A DNA stretch of 64,000 nucleotides from Acidimicrobiales bacterium (GTDB lineage Bacteria > Actinomycetota > Acidimicrobiia > Acidimicrobiales > SZUA-35). Shown here piece by piece: positions 41,430-50,350 of this stretch (position 1 is its first letter; every line of letters begins with the position of its first letter). Location of the stretch: the NCBI GenBank assembly GCA_028285495.1, contig JANQPB010000009.1, forward strand, positions 62,001-126,000, read 5' to 3'. The notes beneath the pieces were generated by a model, which saw only the letters and a program-made list of their open reading frames with translations, had not been told where the DNA came from and ran no database searches. Made by a program: the position numbers and the translations under genes.

Positions 41430-44400
41430 ATGAGCCATCGGGGATTCCGCCAACTCGTCCGCCACCTGGCCGGCGATCCCGTCATCGCCCGCGTCGTCGG
41501 CCGGGCCAGCGACGTGCTGGCCGTCGCCGAACCGGCGAGGGCAATGGCCATCGCCGCGCTCGGCGAGGCCGCCGACCGCCGCCCCGTCGTGGTGGCGGTG
41601 CCGACGACGGCGGAGGCGGACCGCCTGGCCGCCGACCTGTCGGTCTACCTGGGGCCGGACGAGGTGTTGTCCTACCCGGCGTGGGAGACGCTGCCGTTCG
41701 AGCGGATCAGCCCGTCGATCGAGACGATGGGTCAGCGGGCGCGGGTGCTGTGGCACCTCGGCGGCGAGGACCGCCGGCCCCGGATCATCGTCGCCCCGGT
41801 CCGGGCCCTGATCCAACGGCTCGGGCCCGGCGTCGACGAGATCGACCCGATCGTGATCGGTGCCGAGGACCGTGTCGACCTCCAGGAGCTGGTCGAGCAA
41901 CTGGTGGGCTTCGGCTACCGGCGGGAGGCCCAGGTCGAGCACCGGGGCGAGCTGGCGGTCCGTGGCTCGATCGTCGACGTCTTCCCGTCGACGGCGGACG
42001 GGCCCTACCGGATCGACCTGTGGGGTGACGAGGTCGACCGGCTCAGCGAGTTCACGATCGCCGATCAGCGATCGACGGTCGACCGGGCCGAGGTCGAGAT
42101 CTTCCCCTGCCGCGAGCTGCTGATCACCGACGAGATCCGGGCCAGGGCCGAGGAGCTGCGGGCCACCGAGCCGTGGGGGGTCGAGCAGTGGCAGCGGCTG
42201 GCCGACGGCGAGCTGTTCGACGGCATGGAGTCGTGGCTGCCCTGGCTCGTCGAGCCTGGCGGCGCCGGCGACCGGGTGCTGACCGACCTGCTCGGGCCCG
42301 ACGCCATGGTCGCCCTGGTCGAGCCCCGGCGCATGCGGGACCGGGCCGCCGACCTGCTGGCCGAGGAGTCCGACCTGGCCGCCAGCCTGGCCAGGACCTG
42401 GGGCGCCGCCGGCGACCCGGCGGCCGACCCGTCCGGCACCGGTGGCGCCGATGGCGCCGGCGCGTTCCCCCAGCTCCACATCCCCTTCGACCGGCTCCTG
42501 GCCAAGACCTCGGTCCCGGTCGTGACCGTGTCGGCCGTGCCCGAGGGCCCCGACGTTGCCCAGCTCCCGGCCTCGGGCTGGGAGCCCCCGGGTGAGGCGC
42601 TGGCCGACCACCTCAACAAGGTCGTGGCCGACGGCGCCCGGCTGATCGTGGCCGCCGATGGCGCCGGGACGGCAGCCAGGGCGGCCGACGTGCTGGCCGA
42701 GTGGGGCCTCGGCCCGACCGACCACGGCGACGTCGAGCCCGAGGTCTTCACCCCGGGGGCCCATCTCGTGCTGGCCGGGATCGAGCGGGGCTTCGTGCTC
42801 CCGGACGCCGGCATCGCCGTGCTCACCGAGGCCGACCTGACCGGCCGCCGCCGGGCCCACCGCCGGGCCAGGACCCGCAAGCGGCAGAGCGAGGGCTTCT
42901 TCGACGACCTGCGCCCCGGCAACTACGTCGTCCACCACCAGCACGGCGTCGGCAAGTTCGCCGGGATGGTCAAGCGGGCCATCGGCGGCCACGAGCGCGA
43001 CTACCTGCTGCTCGAGTACAAGGGCGACGACAAGCTCTACCTGCCGTCCGACCAGATCGACCTGATCCGCCGCTACACCGGCGGCGAGACCCCGACCCTG
43101 CACAAGCTCGGTGGGTCCGACTTCGCCAAGACCAAGTCGAAGGTCCGCTCGGCGGTGGCCGAGATCGCCCAGGAGCTGGTCGTCCTCTACCAGAAGCGGA
43201 TCACCACCGAGGGCCACCGCTACGGGCCGGACACGCCCTGGCAGGGCGAGGTCGAGGCCGCCTTCCCCTACGAGCTGACCCCCGACCAGGCCGAGGCCAT
43301 CGTCGCGGTCAAGGAGGACATGGAGGGCGGCTCGCCGATGGACCGATTGGTCGTCGGCGACGTCGGCTTCGGCAAGACCGAGATCGCCCTCCGCGGTGCC
43401 TTCAAGGCGGTGCAGGACGGCAAGCAGGTGGCGGTGCTCGTGCCGACCACGCTGCTGGCCCAACAGCACATGCAGACCTTCACCGACCGGTTCGCCCCGT
43501 ACCCGATCCGGGTCGAGGTGCTCAGCCGGTTCCTGACCAACGCCCAGGCCAGGGCCGTGGTCGAGGCGACGTCGGCCGGCGAGGTCGACGTGCTGATCGG
43601 GACCCATCGGATCCTGTCCGAGGACGTGCGGTTCGCCAAGCTCGGCCTCGTCGTGGTCGACGAGGAGCAGCGGTTCGGCGTCTCCCACAAGGAGGCGCTG
43701 AAGCAGTTCTCGGCCGGCGTGGACGTGTTGACCCTGTCGGCCACGCCGATCCCCCGGACGCTCGAGATGAGCCTGACCGGCATCCGCGACCTGTCGCTGC
43801 TCAACACCCCGCCGGCCGACCGCCAGCCGATCATGACCTACGTCGGTGAGTACGACGAGCGGGCCGCGGCCGAGGCCATCCGCCGTGAGCTGCTGCGGGA
43901 GGGCCAGGTCTTCTTCGTGCACAACCGGGTCCAGAGCATCGAGAAGGTGGCCCAGGACCTCCGCAACCTCGTGCCCGAGGCCAGGATCGCGGTCGCCCAC
44001 GGGCAGATGGACGAGGGCACGCTCGAGAAGACCGTGCTCGACTTCTGGGAGGGCGAGTTCGACGTGCTCGTCTGCACGACGATCATCGAATCGGGCATCG
44101 ACATGCCGACGGTCAACACCCTCGTCGTCGATCGGGCCGAGCTGCTCGGCCTCGGCCAGCTCCACCAGCTTCGGGGCCGGGTCGGACGATCCGGTCAGCG
44201 GGCCTATGCCTACCTCTTCACCCGCCCCGAGGCCGCGCTGTCCGAGGAGGCCTACGAGCGGCTGAAGACGATCGGCGAGGCCACCGACCTCGGGTCGGGG
44301 TTCAAGATCGCCATGCGGGACCTGGAGATCCGGGGCGCCGGCAACCTGCTCGGCACCGGCCAGTCGGGCCACATCGCCGCCGTCGGCTACGACCTCTACT

Positions 44401-44984
44401 GCCAGATGGTGGTCGAGGCGGTGGCCGAGCTCAACGGCAACCCGATCCCCGAGCCGGTCGAGATCCAGATCGACCTCCCGGTGGCCGCCAACCTGCCTGC
44501 TGGCTACGTCGAGGCCGAGGCCCAGCGGCTCGAGGCGTACCGGAAGCTGGCGGCCGTCGCCGACCTCGACGACGTGGCCGCCATCCGCAGCGAGTGGGAG
44601 GACCGCTACGGCCCGGTGCCCGACGAGGCCGAGCGGCTGCTGTCGGCGGCAACGATCCGGGCCCACTGCAGCCGGCTCGGCGTGACCGAGCTGGTGGTGA
44701 TCGGCGGTCCCGGGTTCGGCGGGCCCGAGTACGTGGCCAAGCTCGGCCCGGTCCGGCTCAAGGTGTCGGAGGAGACCCGGTTCGCCCGGTTGTTCGCCAA
44801 GGGCCTCCACAAGCCGAACGAGTACCCCTCGGGGGAGGGTTCCGACGGCGGCGGTCAACTGCAGGTGCCGATCATGCGCAAGTCCAATCTGCTCGGTGAC
44901 CTGATCACGTTCTTCGAGACGATGTTCCCGGCCGACGACGAGCCGCGGGCCGGCGCCGTCCGCTCGGCCGGCGCCCCGGCGTGA
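41430..44984 (+). CDS. mfd: transcription-repair coupling factor Mfd
   Basis: Mfd displaces stalled RNA polymerase and recruits UvrA. The 1184-residue product has the UvrB-homology module (SYPAWETLPFERISPSIETM), the RNA-polymerase interaction domain (YVVHHQHGVGKFAGM), the RecG-like helicase motifs (VVGDVGFGKTEIALRG, VVVDEEQRFGVSHKE, LTLSATPIPRTL, IIESGIDMPTVN, LRGRVGRS) and the C-terminal TRCF domain. It is full length. The stop overlaps the SDR start by four bases. It may be co-transcribed with rplY-pth. Confidence 0.97.
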   Translation: MSHRGFRQLVRHLAGDPVIARVVGRASDVLAVAEPARAMAIAALGEAADRRPVVVAVPTTAEADRLAADLSVYLGPDEVLSYPAWETLPFERISPSIETMGQRARVLWHLGGEDRRPRIIVAPVRALIQRLGPGVDEIDPIVIGAEDRVDLQELVEQLVGFGYRREAQVEHRGELAVRGSIVDVFPSTADGPYRIDLWGDEVDRLSEFTIADQRSTVDRAEVEIFPCRELLITDEIRARAEELRATEPWGVEQWQRLADGELFDGMESWLPWLVEPGGAGDRVLTDLLGPDAMVALVEPRRMRDRAADLLAEESDLAASLARTWGAAGDPAADPSGTGGADGAGAFPQLHIPFDRLLAKTSVPVVTVSAVPEGPDVAQLPASGWEPPGEALADHLNKVVADGARLIVAADGAGTAARAADVLAEWGLGPTDHGDVEPEVFTPGAHLVLAGIERGFVLPDAGIAVLTEADLTGRRRAHRRARTRKRQSEGFFDDLRPGNYVVHHQHGVGKFAGMVKRAIGGHERDYLLLEYKGDDKLYLPSDQIDLIRRYTGGETPTLHKLGGSDFAKTKSKVRSAVAEIAQELVVLYQKRITTEGHRYGPDTPWQGEVEAAFPYELTPDQAEAIVAVKEDMEGGSPMDRLVVGDVGFGKTEIALRGAFKAVQDGKQVAVLVPTTLLAQQHMQTFTDRFAPYPIRVEVLSRFLTNAQARAVVEATSAGEVDVLIGTHRILSEDVRFAKLGLVVVDEEQRFGVSHKEALKQFSAGVDVLTLSATPIPRTLEMSLTGIRDLSLLNTPPADRQPIMTYVGEYDERAAAEAIRRELLREGQVFFVHNRVQSIEKVAQDLRNLVPEARIAVAHGQMDEGTLEKTVLDFWEGEFDVLVCTTIIESGIDMPTVNTLVVDRAELLGLGQLHQLRGRVGRSGQRAYAYLFTRPEAALSEEAYERLKTIGEATDLGSGFKIAMRDLEIRGAGNLLGTGQSGHIAAVGYDLYCQMVVEAVAELNGNPIPEPVEIQIDLPVAANLPAGYVEAEAQRLEAYRKLAAVADLDDVAAIRSEWEDRYGPVPDEAERLLSAATIRAHCSRLGVTELVVIGGPGFGGPEYVAKLGPVRLKVSEETRFARLFAKGLHKPNEYPSGEGSDGGGQLQVPIMRKSNLLGDLITFFETMFPADDEPRAGAVRSAGAPA

Positions 44985-45817
44985 CCGCCGCCTCCGACTC
45001 GTCCGGCGGGCCGGCCGGACCGGCCGACGAGCCCGTCCGGTGGCAGCGGGCGCTGGTCACCGGCGCCTCGTCCGGCATCGGGCGGGCCTTCGCCCGGCTG
45101 CTGGCCGCACGGGGCACCGACCTCGTCATCACGGCCCGCGACGGCCACCGGCTGCGGGCGCTGGCCGGCGAGCTGCGTGAGAGCGGCGGCGGATCAGCCG
45201 GCGTCGACGTCGAGGTCATCGTGGCCGACCTGGCCGACCGGGAGCGCCTCGACGTGCTCGTCGACCGGCTGGAGGCCGAGGACTCGCCGATCGATCTGCT
45301 GGTCAACAACGCCGGCTTCGGGTTCTCGGGCGACTTCATCACCCTCGACCGCGACGGCGAGACCGCCGTGGTCGACGTCAACATCGTCGCCCTCCACCGC
45401 CTGGCCCACGCCGCCGGCACCGCCATGTCGGCCCGCGGCCGTGGCGGGATCCTGAACGTGTCGTCGATCGTCGGCTCCGGTCCTGCCCCTCGGGCCGCCA
45501 CCTATGCCGCGACCAAGGCGTTCGTGACCAGCTTCAGCGAGGCCCTGCACGTCGAGCTCGGGCCCCAGGGCGTCACGGTCAGCTGCCTCTGCCCCGGCCT
45601 GACCCGCACCGAGTTCCAGGACCGGGCCGGCTCCGACTCCAGCCGCACCCCCGACTTCCTGTGGCAGTCGGCCGAGGACGTGGCCGCCGCCGGTTTGGCC
45701 GGGCTCGACCGCGGTCGGGCCGTCGTGGTGCCCGGCGCCCACAACAAGATCCTGTCGGCCGGGATCGGGCTGGCCCCGATCACGCTGATCGACCGGGTCC
45801 GCCGCCGCTTCCGCTGA
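44981..45817 (+). CDS. SDR family NAD(P)-dependent oxidoreductase
   Basis: The 278-residue short-chain dehydrogenase has the cofactor motif ALVTGASSGIGRAFA (NADP preference suggested), LLVNNAGFG, a catalytic serine in LNVSSIVGS and the YAATK Tyr-x-x-x-Lys pair. A conserved PGLTRTEFQ follows. Substrate is unknown. The GTG start overlaps mfd by four bases, so it is probably translated from the mfd message. A C-terminal basic segment (LIDRVRRRFR) could touch the membrane. Confidence 0.9.
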   Translation: MTAASDSSGGPAGPADEPVRWQRALVTGASSGIGRAFARLLAARGTDLVITARDGHRLRALAGELRESGGGSAGVDVEVIVADLADRERLDVLVDRLEAEDSPIDLLVNNAGFGFSGDFITLDRDGETAVVDVNIVALHRLAHAAGTAMSARGRGGILNVSSIVGSGPAPRAATYAATKAFVTSFSEALHVELGPQGVTVSCLCPGLTRTEFQDRAGSDSSRTPDFLWQSAEDVAAAGLAGLDRGRAVVVPGAHNKILSAGIGLAPITLIDRVRRRFR

Positions 45818-45856
45818 TGCTCGACGACCTCGCGGGGCCGGTCGTGCCGGTCGCGC

Positions 45857-46642
45857 TCAGGCGGTCGGCTGACCCTGGACCTGGACCCGGTGCATGGTCC
45901 GTGGGTCGTCGCCGTGGTCATGCACGGCGTAGTGCAGCACCGAGCGGTTGTCCCACATCACGAGGTCGCCGGCCCGCCACTCGTGGCGGGCCTGGAAGTC
46001 GGGCCTGGCCGAGTGCTCGAACAGGAAGTCGAGCAGGCCACGGCTCTCGTTGCGCCGCCACCCGTCGAACCGCGTGGTGAAGGCCCGGCAGACATAGAGG
46101 GCCTCGTCGCCCCGCTCCTCGTGGCGACGGACGACGGGATGGACGGCCCGGGGCGCCTCGGCCGGGTCCTGGCGGTAGAGCCGGGCCAGCCCCTCCGCCG
46201 AGTGCACGGCCCGCATCGAGCGGAGCTGGTCCCGCAGGGTGTCGGACAGCTCCGCCAGCGCCAGATGCTGGTTGGCGAAGGCGGTGGCGCCGCCGAGCTC
46301 GGGGGCCTCCAGGGCGTGGAGCATCGTCAGCTTCGGCGGGACCGGCTCGTAGCTCATATCGCTGTGCCAGTGCTCGTTCGGGTCCTTGGCCTTGCCCCGG
46401 TTCTCCAGTCGCATCACCTCGGGATGCTCGCTGGTGCCGTTGTAGGGGTGACGCTGCAGCGGACCCCATCGGGCCGCGAAGTCCTTCTGCTCGATCGGGG
46501 TCAGCGACTGTCCGGGGAAGGCCAGCACGTGGTGCTCGGCGAATGCAGCCTGGATGGCGGCGAACGTGTCGTCGTCGACGTGGCGGACATCGACCCCGTC
46601 GACCACGGCTCCGAGCGGGGCGGCGAAACGGGTGACCTCCAC
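45857..46642 (-). CDS. TauD/TfdA family Fe(II)/2-oxoglutarate dioxygenase
   Basis: The 261-residue protein has the iron triad H-x-D in EHWHSDMSYEPVPP and a later histidine in MHRVQVQG, plus the 2-oxoglutarate arginine in the same tail. Other family signs are GAVVDGVDV near the N-terminus, FAARWGPLQRHP, GGATAFANQHLALAEL and LVMWDNRSVLHYA. The family hydroxylates substrates such as taurine, sulfate esters or chlorophenoxy acids; the substrate here is unknown. It faces the SDR gene with a 39-bp gap and stands alone. Confidence 0.88.
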   Translation of the reverse strand: MEVTRFAAPLGAVVDGVDVRHVDDDTFAAIQAAFAEHHVLAFPGQSLTPIEQKDFAARWGPLQRHPYNGTSEHPEVMRLENRGKAKDPNEHWHSDMSYEPVPPKLTMLHALEAPELGGATAFANQHLALAELSDTLRDQLRSMRAVHSAEGLARLYRQDPAEAPRAVHPVVRRHEERGDEALYVCRAFTTRFDGWRRNESRGLLDFLFEHSARPDFQARHEWRAGDLVMWDNRSVLHYAVHDHGDDPRTMHRVQVQGQPTA

Positions 46643-46699
46643 CCGCTCAGTGTCGCACGAGCCCCGGCGACCAGCGAGTGCGGCACGAGGTGACGTGGG

Positions 46700-47386
46700 T
46701 CAGCGTGGTCGGCCGGCGCTGGGGTGGAGCGTCGGGACGAACCCGTTGGCCAGGGCCAGCAACGAGGTCGGCGGGGTCAACACCTCGATCGACGTCCCGA
46801 CCGGTCGCTCGATCGGTTCGGCCCATCCCTCGAACGAGAACGGCTGGAGCTCCGGGCCGAGCACCAGATGCGGCGAGTCCCGGTGCACCACGACGACCCC
46901 GTCCGGTAGCCGGTCGAGCGGCCGGGTCGTGAGCAGGCGATCGTCCCGTCGCTCCAGCCGCCGGCCAGGCACGGCGCCGGACCCCGAGCTCCGCCCGGAG
47001 CGGCGCCGGCGGGGCCGCAGCCGTTCGGCGGCCAGGCGACGGTTCAGCTCGGTGGCCAGGACCGGCCGCTCGGCAGCGAGCCCCCGTCCGACGGCGGCCT
47101 GGTACGACCGGTAGTCGTCGCGGCGACACAGCCCGCACGGTCGATGACCGGCGGCCAGGCCGACGGCATCGTCGAGGAAGAACAGCGGCGTCCAGGTCCG
47201 GGGGGCGTCGAGCGGCTTGCGCCACCCCCGGTACCGGAGTCGGCACAGGATCCACAGCGAGCCGTTGTGATGGCGGACGAGGTGACCGTCGTCGTCGACC
47301 AGGCAACCCCGGTTGCCGGTGAACCCCTGCCTGGCCGCCACCGCCTGCAGCTCGCCGAACGGGTCGACCCGGTTCCGTCTTGGCAC
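46700..47386 (-). CDS. hypothetical protein with a HRPCGLCRR-type zinc motif
   Basis: The 228-residue product is Arg-rich and has a conserved-looking motif AAGHRPCGLCRRDDYRSYQ at about residues 78-96. Its histidine and two cysteines could bind zinc. A further region reads LWILCRLRYRGWRKPLDAPR. I recall unnamed actinobacterial proteins with a similar G-H-R-P-C-x-x-C-R segment, but no function. The first residues MPRRNRVDPFGELQAVAAR are strongly helical. No signal or membrane segment is present. Confidence 0.55.
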   Translation of the reverse strand: MPRRNRVDPFGELQAVAARQGFTGNRGCLVDDDGHLVRHHNGSLWILCRLRYRGWRKPLDAPRTWTPLFFLDDAVGLAAGHRPCGLCRRDDYRSYQAAVGRGLAAERPVLATELNRRLAAERLRPRRRRSGRSSGSGAVPGRRLERRDDRLLTTRPLDRLPDGVVVVHRDSPHLVLGPELQPFSFEGWAEPIERPVGTSIEVLTPPTSLLALANGFVPTLHPSAGRPR

Positions 47387-47500
47387 GCCCGCAGGCTACG
47401 GGATCGCGCCCAACGGGCGGGATTCCGATCCGAGCCGCTCCGCCCTCGCCCGCCGAACGTGTCCATTTGGCTCGACCGCGCTGATGGGGAAGAGTGGTGG

Positions 47501-47520
47501 CGTCGGACGACCGTCCGACG
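47501..47520. promoter_or_regulatory. 20-bp palindrome upstream of the DUF169 gene
   Basis: Nine-base arms (47501-47509 and 47512-47520) are exact complements around AC. It ends three bases before the GGGAGG ribosome-binding site, so it could be an operator or a leader hairpin that hides the site. Confidence 0.45.
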
Positions 47521-47535
47521 ACGGGAGGTCGTGCG

Positions 47536-48327
47536 ATGGCAACCACAGAACAACCGGTCCACCTCGACGGGGGGCCGATCGACTGGAACCAACTGGTGGC
47601 CGACCTCAACCGCCTGCTCCGGCTCCGCACGACACCGATCGGGATGAAGCTCTTCGAGAGCCGGGACGAGATGGAGGCGGTACCGAAGATCCGCCGGCCC
47701 CGCGACATCCACACGACGGACCAGATCGTCGGCATGGCCTCGCGCCTCAACTGGACCGTCGGCATCACCAACGACGACCTCGTCGGAGCCCAGTGCGGGG
47801 CCGTCATCGGCCTCCATCCCCAGGACGACACGTGGCTCTCGGGCGAGCACATGGCCGGCGTGTGGTTCGAGACGGTCGAGGACTCGTCGGCCCACCAGCA
47901 CGCCATGCACACCGTCCCGTTCGGGACCTACGAGGCGATGGCGGTGTCGCCGTTGACCACCGGCCGCCTCGACCCACCCGACATCTGCCTCATCTACGCC
48001 ACCCCGGCCCAGATGATCCTGTTGATCAACGGGCTGCAGTGGTCGGGCTACCAGAACTTCGAGTGGGGCTGCGTCGGCGAGTCGGCCTGCGCCGATTCGT
48101 GGGGCCGGGCCCTCAAGCTCCGGGAGCCAAGCGTGTCGATCCCGTGCTTCGCCGAGCGCCGCTACGGCGGCGTGCAGGACGACGAGCTGCTGATGGCCAC
48201 CCCGCCGAGCTTCCTGCCGAAGGCGGTGGCCGGGCTGGAGGCGTTGAGCCGCAACGGCCTGCGCTACCCGATCCCACCATACGGCATCCAGACCGACGCC
48301 CGCGCCGGACTCGGCGCGTCGTACTGA
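47536..48327 (+). CDS. DUF169 family protein
   Basis: The 263-residue protein has the DUF169 layout: an N-terminal helix with LRTTPIGMKLFE, then AQCGAVIGLHP, a Pro-rich middle (LTTGRLDPPDICLIYATPAQM) and GCVGESACAD followed by VSIPCFAERRYGGVQDDELLMA. Several cysteines and the pattern G-x-x-R recur across this family of unknown function, found in anaerobes, archaea and actinobacteria; a metal or redox role has been guessed by others. ATG 47536 follows GGGAGG at seven bases. A 26-bp tandem repeat spans the 3' end. Confidence 0.78.
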   Translation: MATTEQPVHLDGGPIDWNQLVADLNRLLRLRTTPIGMKLFESRDEMEAVPKIRRPRDIHTTDQIVGMASRLNWTVGITNDDLVGAQCGAVIGLHPQDDTWLSGEHMAGVWFETVEDSSAHQHAMHTVPFGTYEAMAVSPLTTGRLDPPDICLIYATPAQMILLINGLQWSGYQNFEWGCVGESACADSWGRALKLREPSVSIPCFAERRYGGVQDDELLMATPPSFLPKAVAGLEALSRNGLRYPIPPYGIQTDARAGLGASY

Positions 48328-48380
48328 CCGCCGGACTCGGCGCGTCGTACTGACCGCCGGATTCGGCGCGTCGTACTGAC
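48303..48380 (+). repeat. 26-bp tandem repeat across the DUF169 stop codon
   Basis: Three copies of a 26-bp unit (48303-48328, 48329-48354, 48355-48380, the third with one change) and a partial fourth copy start in the last codons (GASY, then TGA) and continue past the gene. The unit contains the stop codon and is not a multiple of three. Confidence 0.85.
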
Positions 48381-48395
48381 CGCCGGCCGCAGGGC

Positions 48396-49217
48396 TCAGC
48401 TCCGGGCCAGCGCCATCGCCCGCTCGACGGCGGGGCGGATCGCCTCGTAGTCGTCCGCCGCGATCGAGCCGAAGCCGGTCAGCCCGAACGCCCGGACGGC
48501 CTCGGTCAGCTCGGGCCGGGCCAGCTCCCGGGCGACGGCGTCGACCAGCTCGGCTGCCGCACCGGCCCGCACCACCACCGGCTGGACCGGATAGGGGCCG
48601 AGCACGTCGACCGACCGCAGCGCGGCCCCACCGTCGGACCGCTCCCGCCGCCAGGTCCGCAGCACGTTGGCATCGATGGCCGCCCCGTCGAGCTCGCCGG
48701 CCTCGATCAGCTCGAGGGCCCGGCGGTGACTCCCGACCTGTCGCAGCTCGCCGAAGAACCCCAGGTCGAGCCCGTCGGAGTCCAGCCGGGCCAGCACGCT
48801 GACGAAACCGCTCAGCGACGCCCGCTCGTTGAACCCGACCACCCGGCCGGCGAGGTCGGCGAAGCTCCCGATGTCGGCGTCGGCCCGCACGACGACATCC
48901 GAGGCGTATCGCGGGTGGCCCTCGTTGCGCGGATCGTCGTAGATCGGGGCCCGGGGAACGAGAGCGACGCTCGGCTCGTCGCCATCGGTCAGCCAGAGGT
49001 ACGACGGCGGGCAGATGAAGCCGATGTCGGTCAGGCCCTTGGCGAACCGGTCGTCCTCCGGGGACAAGGGTCCGGAGATCTTGGGCTCGACCGACAGCTC
49101 GTAGCTGCGTCCGAGCCCGGCCGAGACGTTGGCGGCGATGGTGTCGAACAGATCGTACGGCAGCCCGGGCGCGAGCCACGTCGTGAAGCGGAGGGGCTGG
49201 GCCGCAGAGGTCGACAT
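48396..49217 (-). CDS. PhnD-like substrate-binding protein without signal peptide
   Basis: The 273-residue product matches the phosphate/phosphonate periplasmic-binding PhnD fold: FTTWLAPGLPYDLFDTIA, then GLTDIGFICPPSYLWLTD, SDVVVRADADIGSFADLAGRVVGF, then LIEAGELDGAAIDANVLRTW and the C-terminal lobe. It lacks a signal peptide or lipobox, and no ABC permease or ATPase gene is near. It therefore looks like a cytosolic ligand binder or sensor. The start is the ATG ending at 49215 (a GTG lies one codon earlier). It diverges from the proline-racemase-like gene across only 58 bp, so the two may share control. Confidence 0.75.
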   Translation of the reverse strand: MSTSAAQPLRFTTWLAPGLPYDLFDTIAANVSAGLGRSYELSVEPKISGPLSPEDDRFAKGLTDIGFICPPSYLWLTDGDEPSVALVPRAPIYDDPRNEGHPRYASDVVVRADADIGSFADLAGRVVGFNERASLSGFVSVLARLDSDGLDLGFFGELRQVGSHRRALELIEAGELDGAAIDANVLRTWRRERSDGGAALRSVDVLGPYPVQPVVVRAGAAAELVDAVARELARPELTEAVRAFGLTGFGSIAADDYEAIRPAVERAMALARS

Positions 49218-49266
49218 CACGACAACCTAACCCCGCCGGCGGCCGAGCTGTTCCTCGGCCGCCGGG

Positions 49267-49272
49267 TACCGT
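49267..49272 (+). promoter_or_regulatory. -10 element of a leaderless promoter for the racemase-like gene
   Basis: TACCGT ends six bases before the ATG at 49279 and there is no Shine-Dalgarno. Confidence 0.5.
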
Positions 49273-49278
49273 CGCCCC

Positions 49279-50310
49279 ATGAGGAGCACCCGGGTCATCC
49301 ACACGGTGAGCTGCCATGCCGCCGGCGAGGTCGGCGACGTCGTGGTCGGTGGGGTGACGCCCCCGCCCGGGGCCACGCTGGCGGAGCAGTCCCGGTGGCT
49401 GCTCGACGACGGCGAGCTGCGCGACATCCTGCTCAACGAGCCACGGGGCGGCGTGTTCCGTCACGTGAACCTGCTGGTTCCCCCCGTCGATCCCTCGGCC
49501 GACGTCGGCTTCGTCATCATGGAGCCATGCCACAACCCGCCGATGTCGGGCTCGAACGCGATGTGCGTGGCCACCGTCGTGCTGGAGACCGGGATCGTGG
49601 CGATGACCGAGCCCGAGACGGCGCTCACGATGGAGGCGCCCGGCGGGTTGGTCGCGGTCCGGGCCCGCTGCGCCGACGGCAGGGTCGAGGCGGTCACGCT
49701 GACCAACCTGGCGTCGTTCGTCGACCGACTGGACGCACCGCTCGAACTGGATGGCCACGGCACGATCCGGGTCGACACCGCCTTCGGCGGCGACAGCTTC
49801 GTGCTGGTCGACGCCGCCGACCTCGGCGTCGACGTCGAGCTGGCGGCGGCGGCCGAGCTGGCGACGCTCGGGGCCAGGATCACCGCCGCCGCCAACGAGC
49901 AGCTCGGCTTCGACCATCCCGACCCCGAGCTCGATTGGAGCCACGTGTCGTTCTGCCAGATCGCCGGGCCGCTGGAGACGGTCGACGGGGTGCCGACGAT
50001 GCGGAGCACGACCGTGATCGATCCGGGCAAGCTCGACCGGTCGCCGACCGGTACCGGCGTGTCGGCCAGGATGGCGGTGCTGGCGGCCCGTGGGCGCCTC
50101 ACCGTCGACGACTCGATGGTCATGCGATCGATCATCGACTCGACGTTCGAGGGGCGGGTGGTCGCCGCCACCACCGTGGCCGGCCGCCCGGCGATCGTGC
50201 CCGAGATCACGGGCACGGCCTGGATCACGGGAACCCATCAGCACCTGCTCGACCCGGACGACCCGTGGCCACGAGGCTACCGGGTGGCCGACACCTGGCC
50301 GGGTGGGTAG
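49279..50310 (+). CDS. proline racemase family protein with Ser/Thr at both catalytic positions
   Basis: The proline racemase superfamily includes proline racemase, hydroxyproline epimerases (two catalytic cysteines) and trans-3-hydroxy-L-proline dehydratases (Cys and Thr). The 343-residue product keeps the duplicated fold: VIHTVSCHAAGEVGDVVVGG, EPCHNPPMSGSNAM, TAFGGDSFVLVDA and DRSPTGTGVSARMA. The first catalytic position, normally M-C-G-H, reads M-S-G-S (Ser at 90) and the second, normally D-R-S-P-C, reads D-R-S-P-T (Thr at 257). Neither cysteine is present, so racemisation is unlikely; dehydration or another reaction is possible. It is leaderless and pairs with the PhnD-like gene. Confidence 0.85.
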   Translation: MRSTRVIHTVSCHAAGEVGDVVVGGVTPPPGATLAEQSRWLLDDGELRDILLNEPRGGVFRHVNLLVPPVDPSADVGFVIMEPCHNPPMSGSNAMCVATVVLETGIVAMTEPETALTMEAPGGLVAVRARCADGRVEAVTLTNLASFVDRLDAPLELDGHGTIRVDTAFGGDSFVLVDAADLGVDVELAAAAELATLGARITAAANEQLGFDHPDPELDWSHVSFCQIAGPLETVDGVPTMRSTTVIDPGKLDRSPTGTGVSARMAVLAARGRLTVDDSMVMRSIIDSTFEGRVVAATTVAGRPAIVPEITGTAWITGTHQHLLDPDDPWPRGYRVADTWPGG

Positions 50311-50350
50311 CGCCCCACGCCCGACCCCGATCATCCGGCCAGAACGACGA

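Noticed and set aside
40035..44858. Very long antisense reading frame opposite mfd and rplY
   Set aside because: Typical shadow frame of GC-rich coding DNA; its peptide is His/Val/Gly/Asp-rich without domains and covers verified genes.
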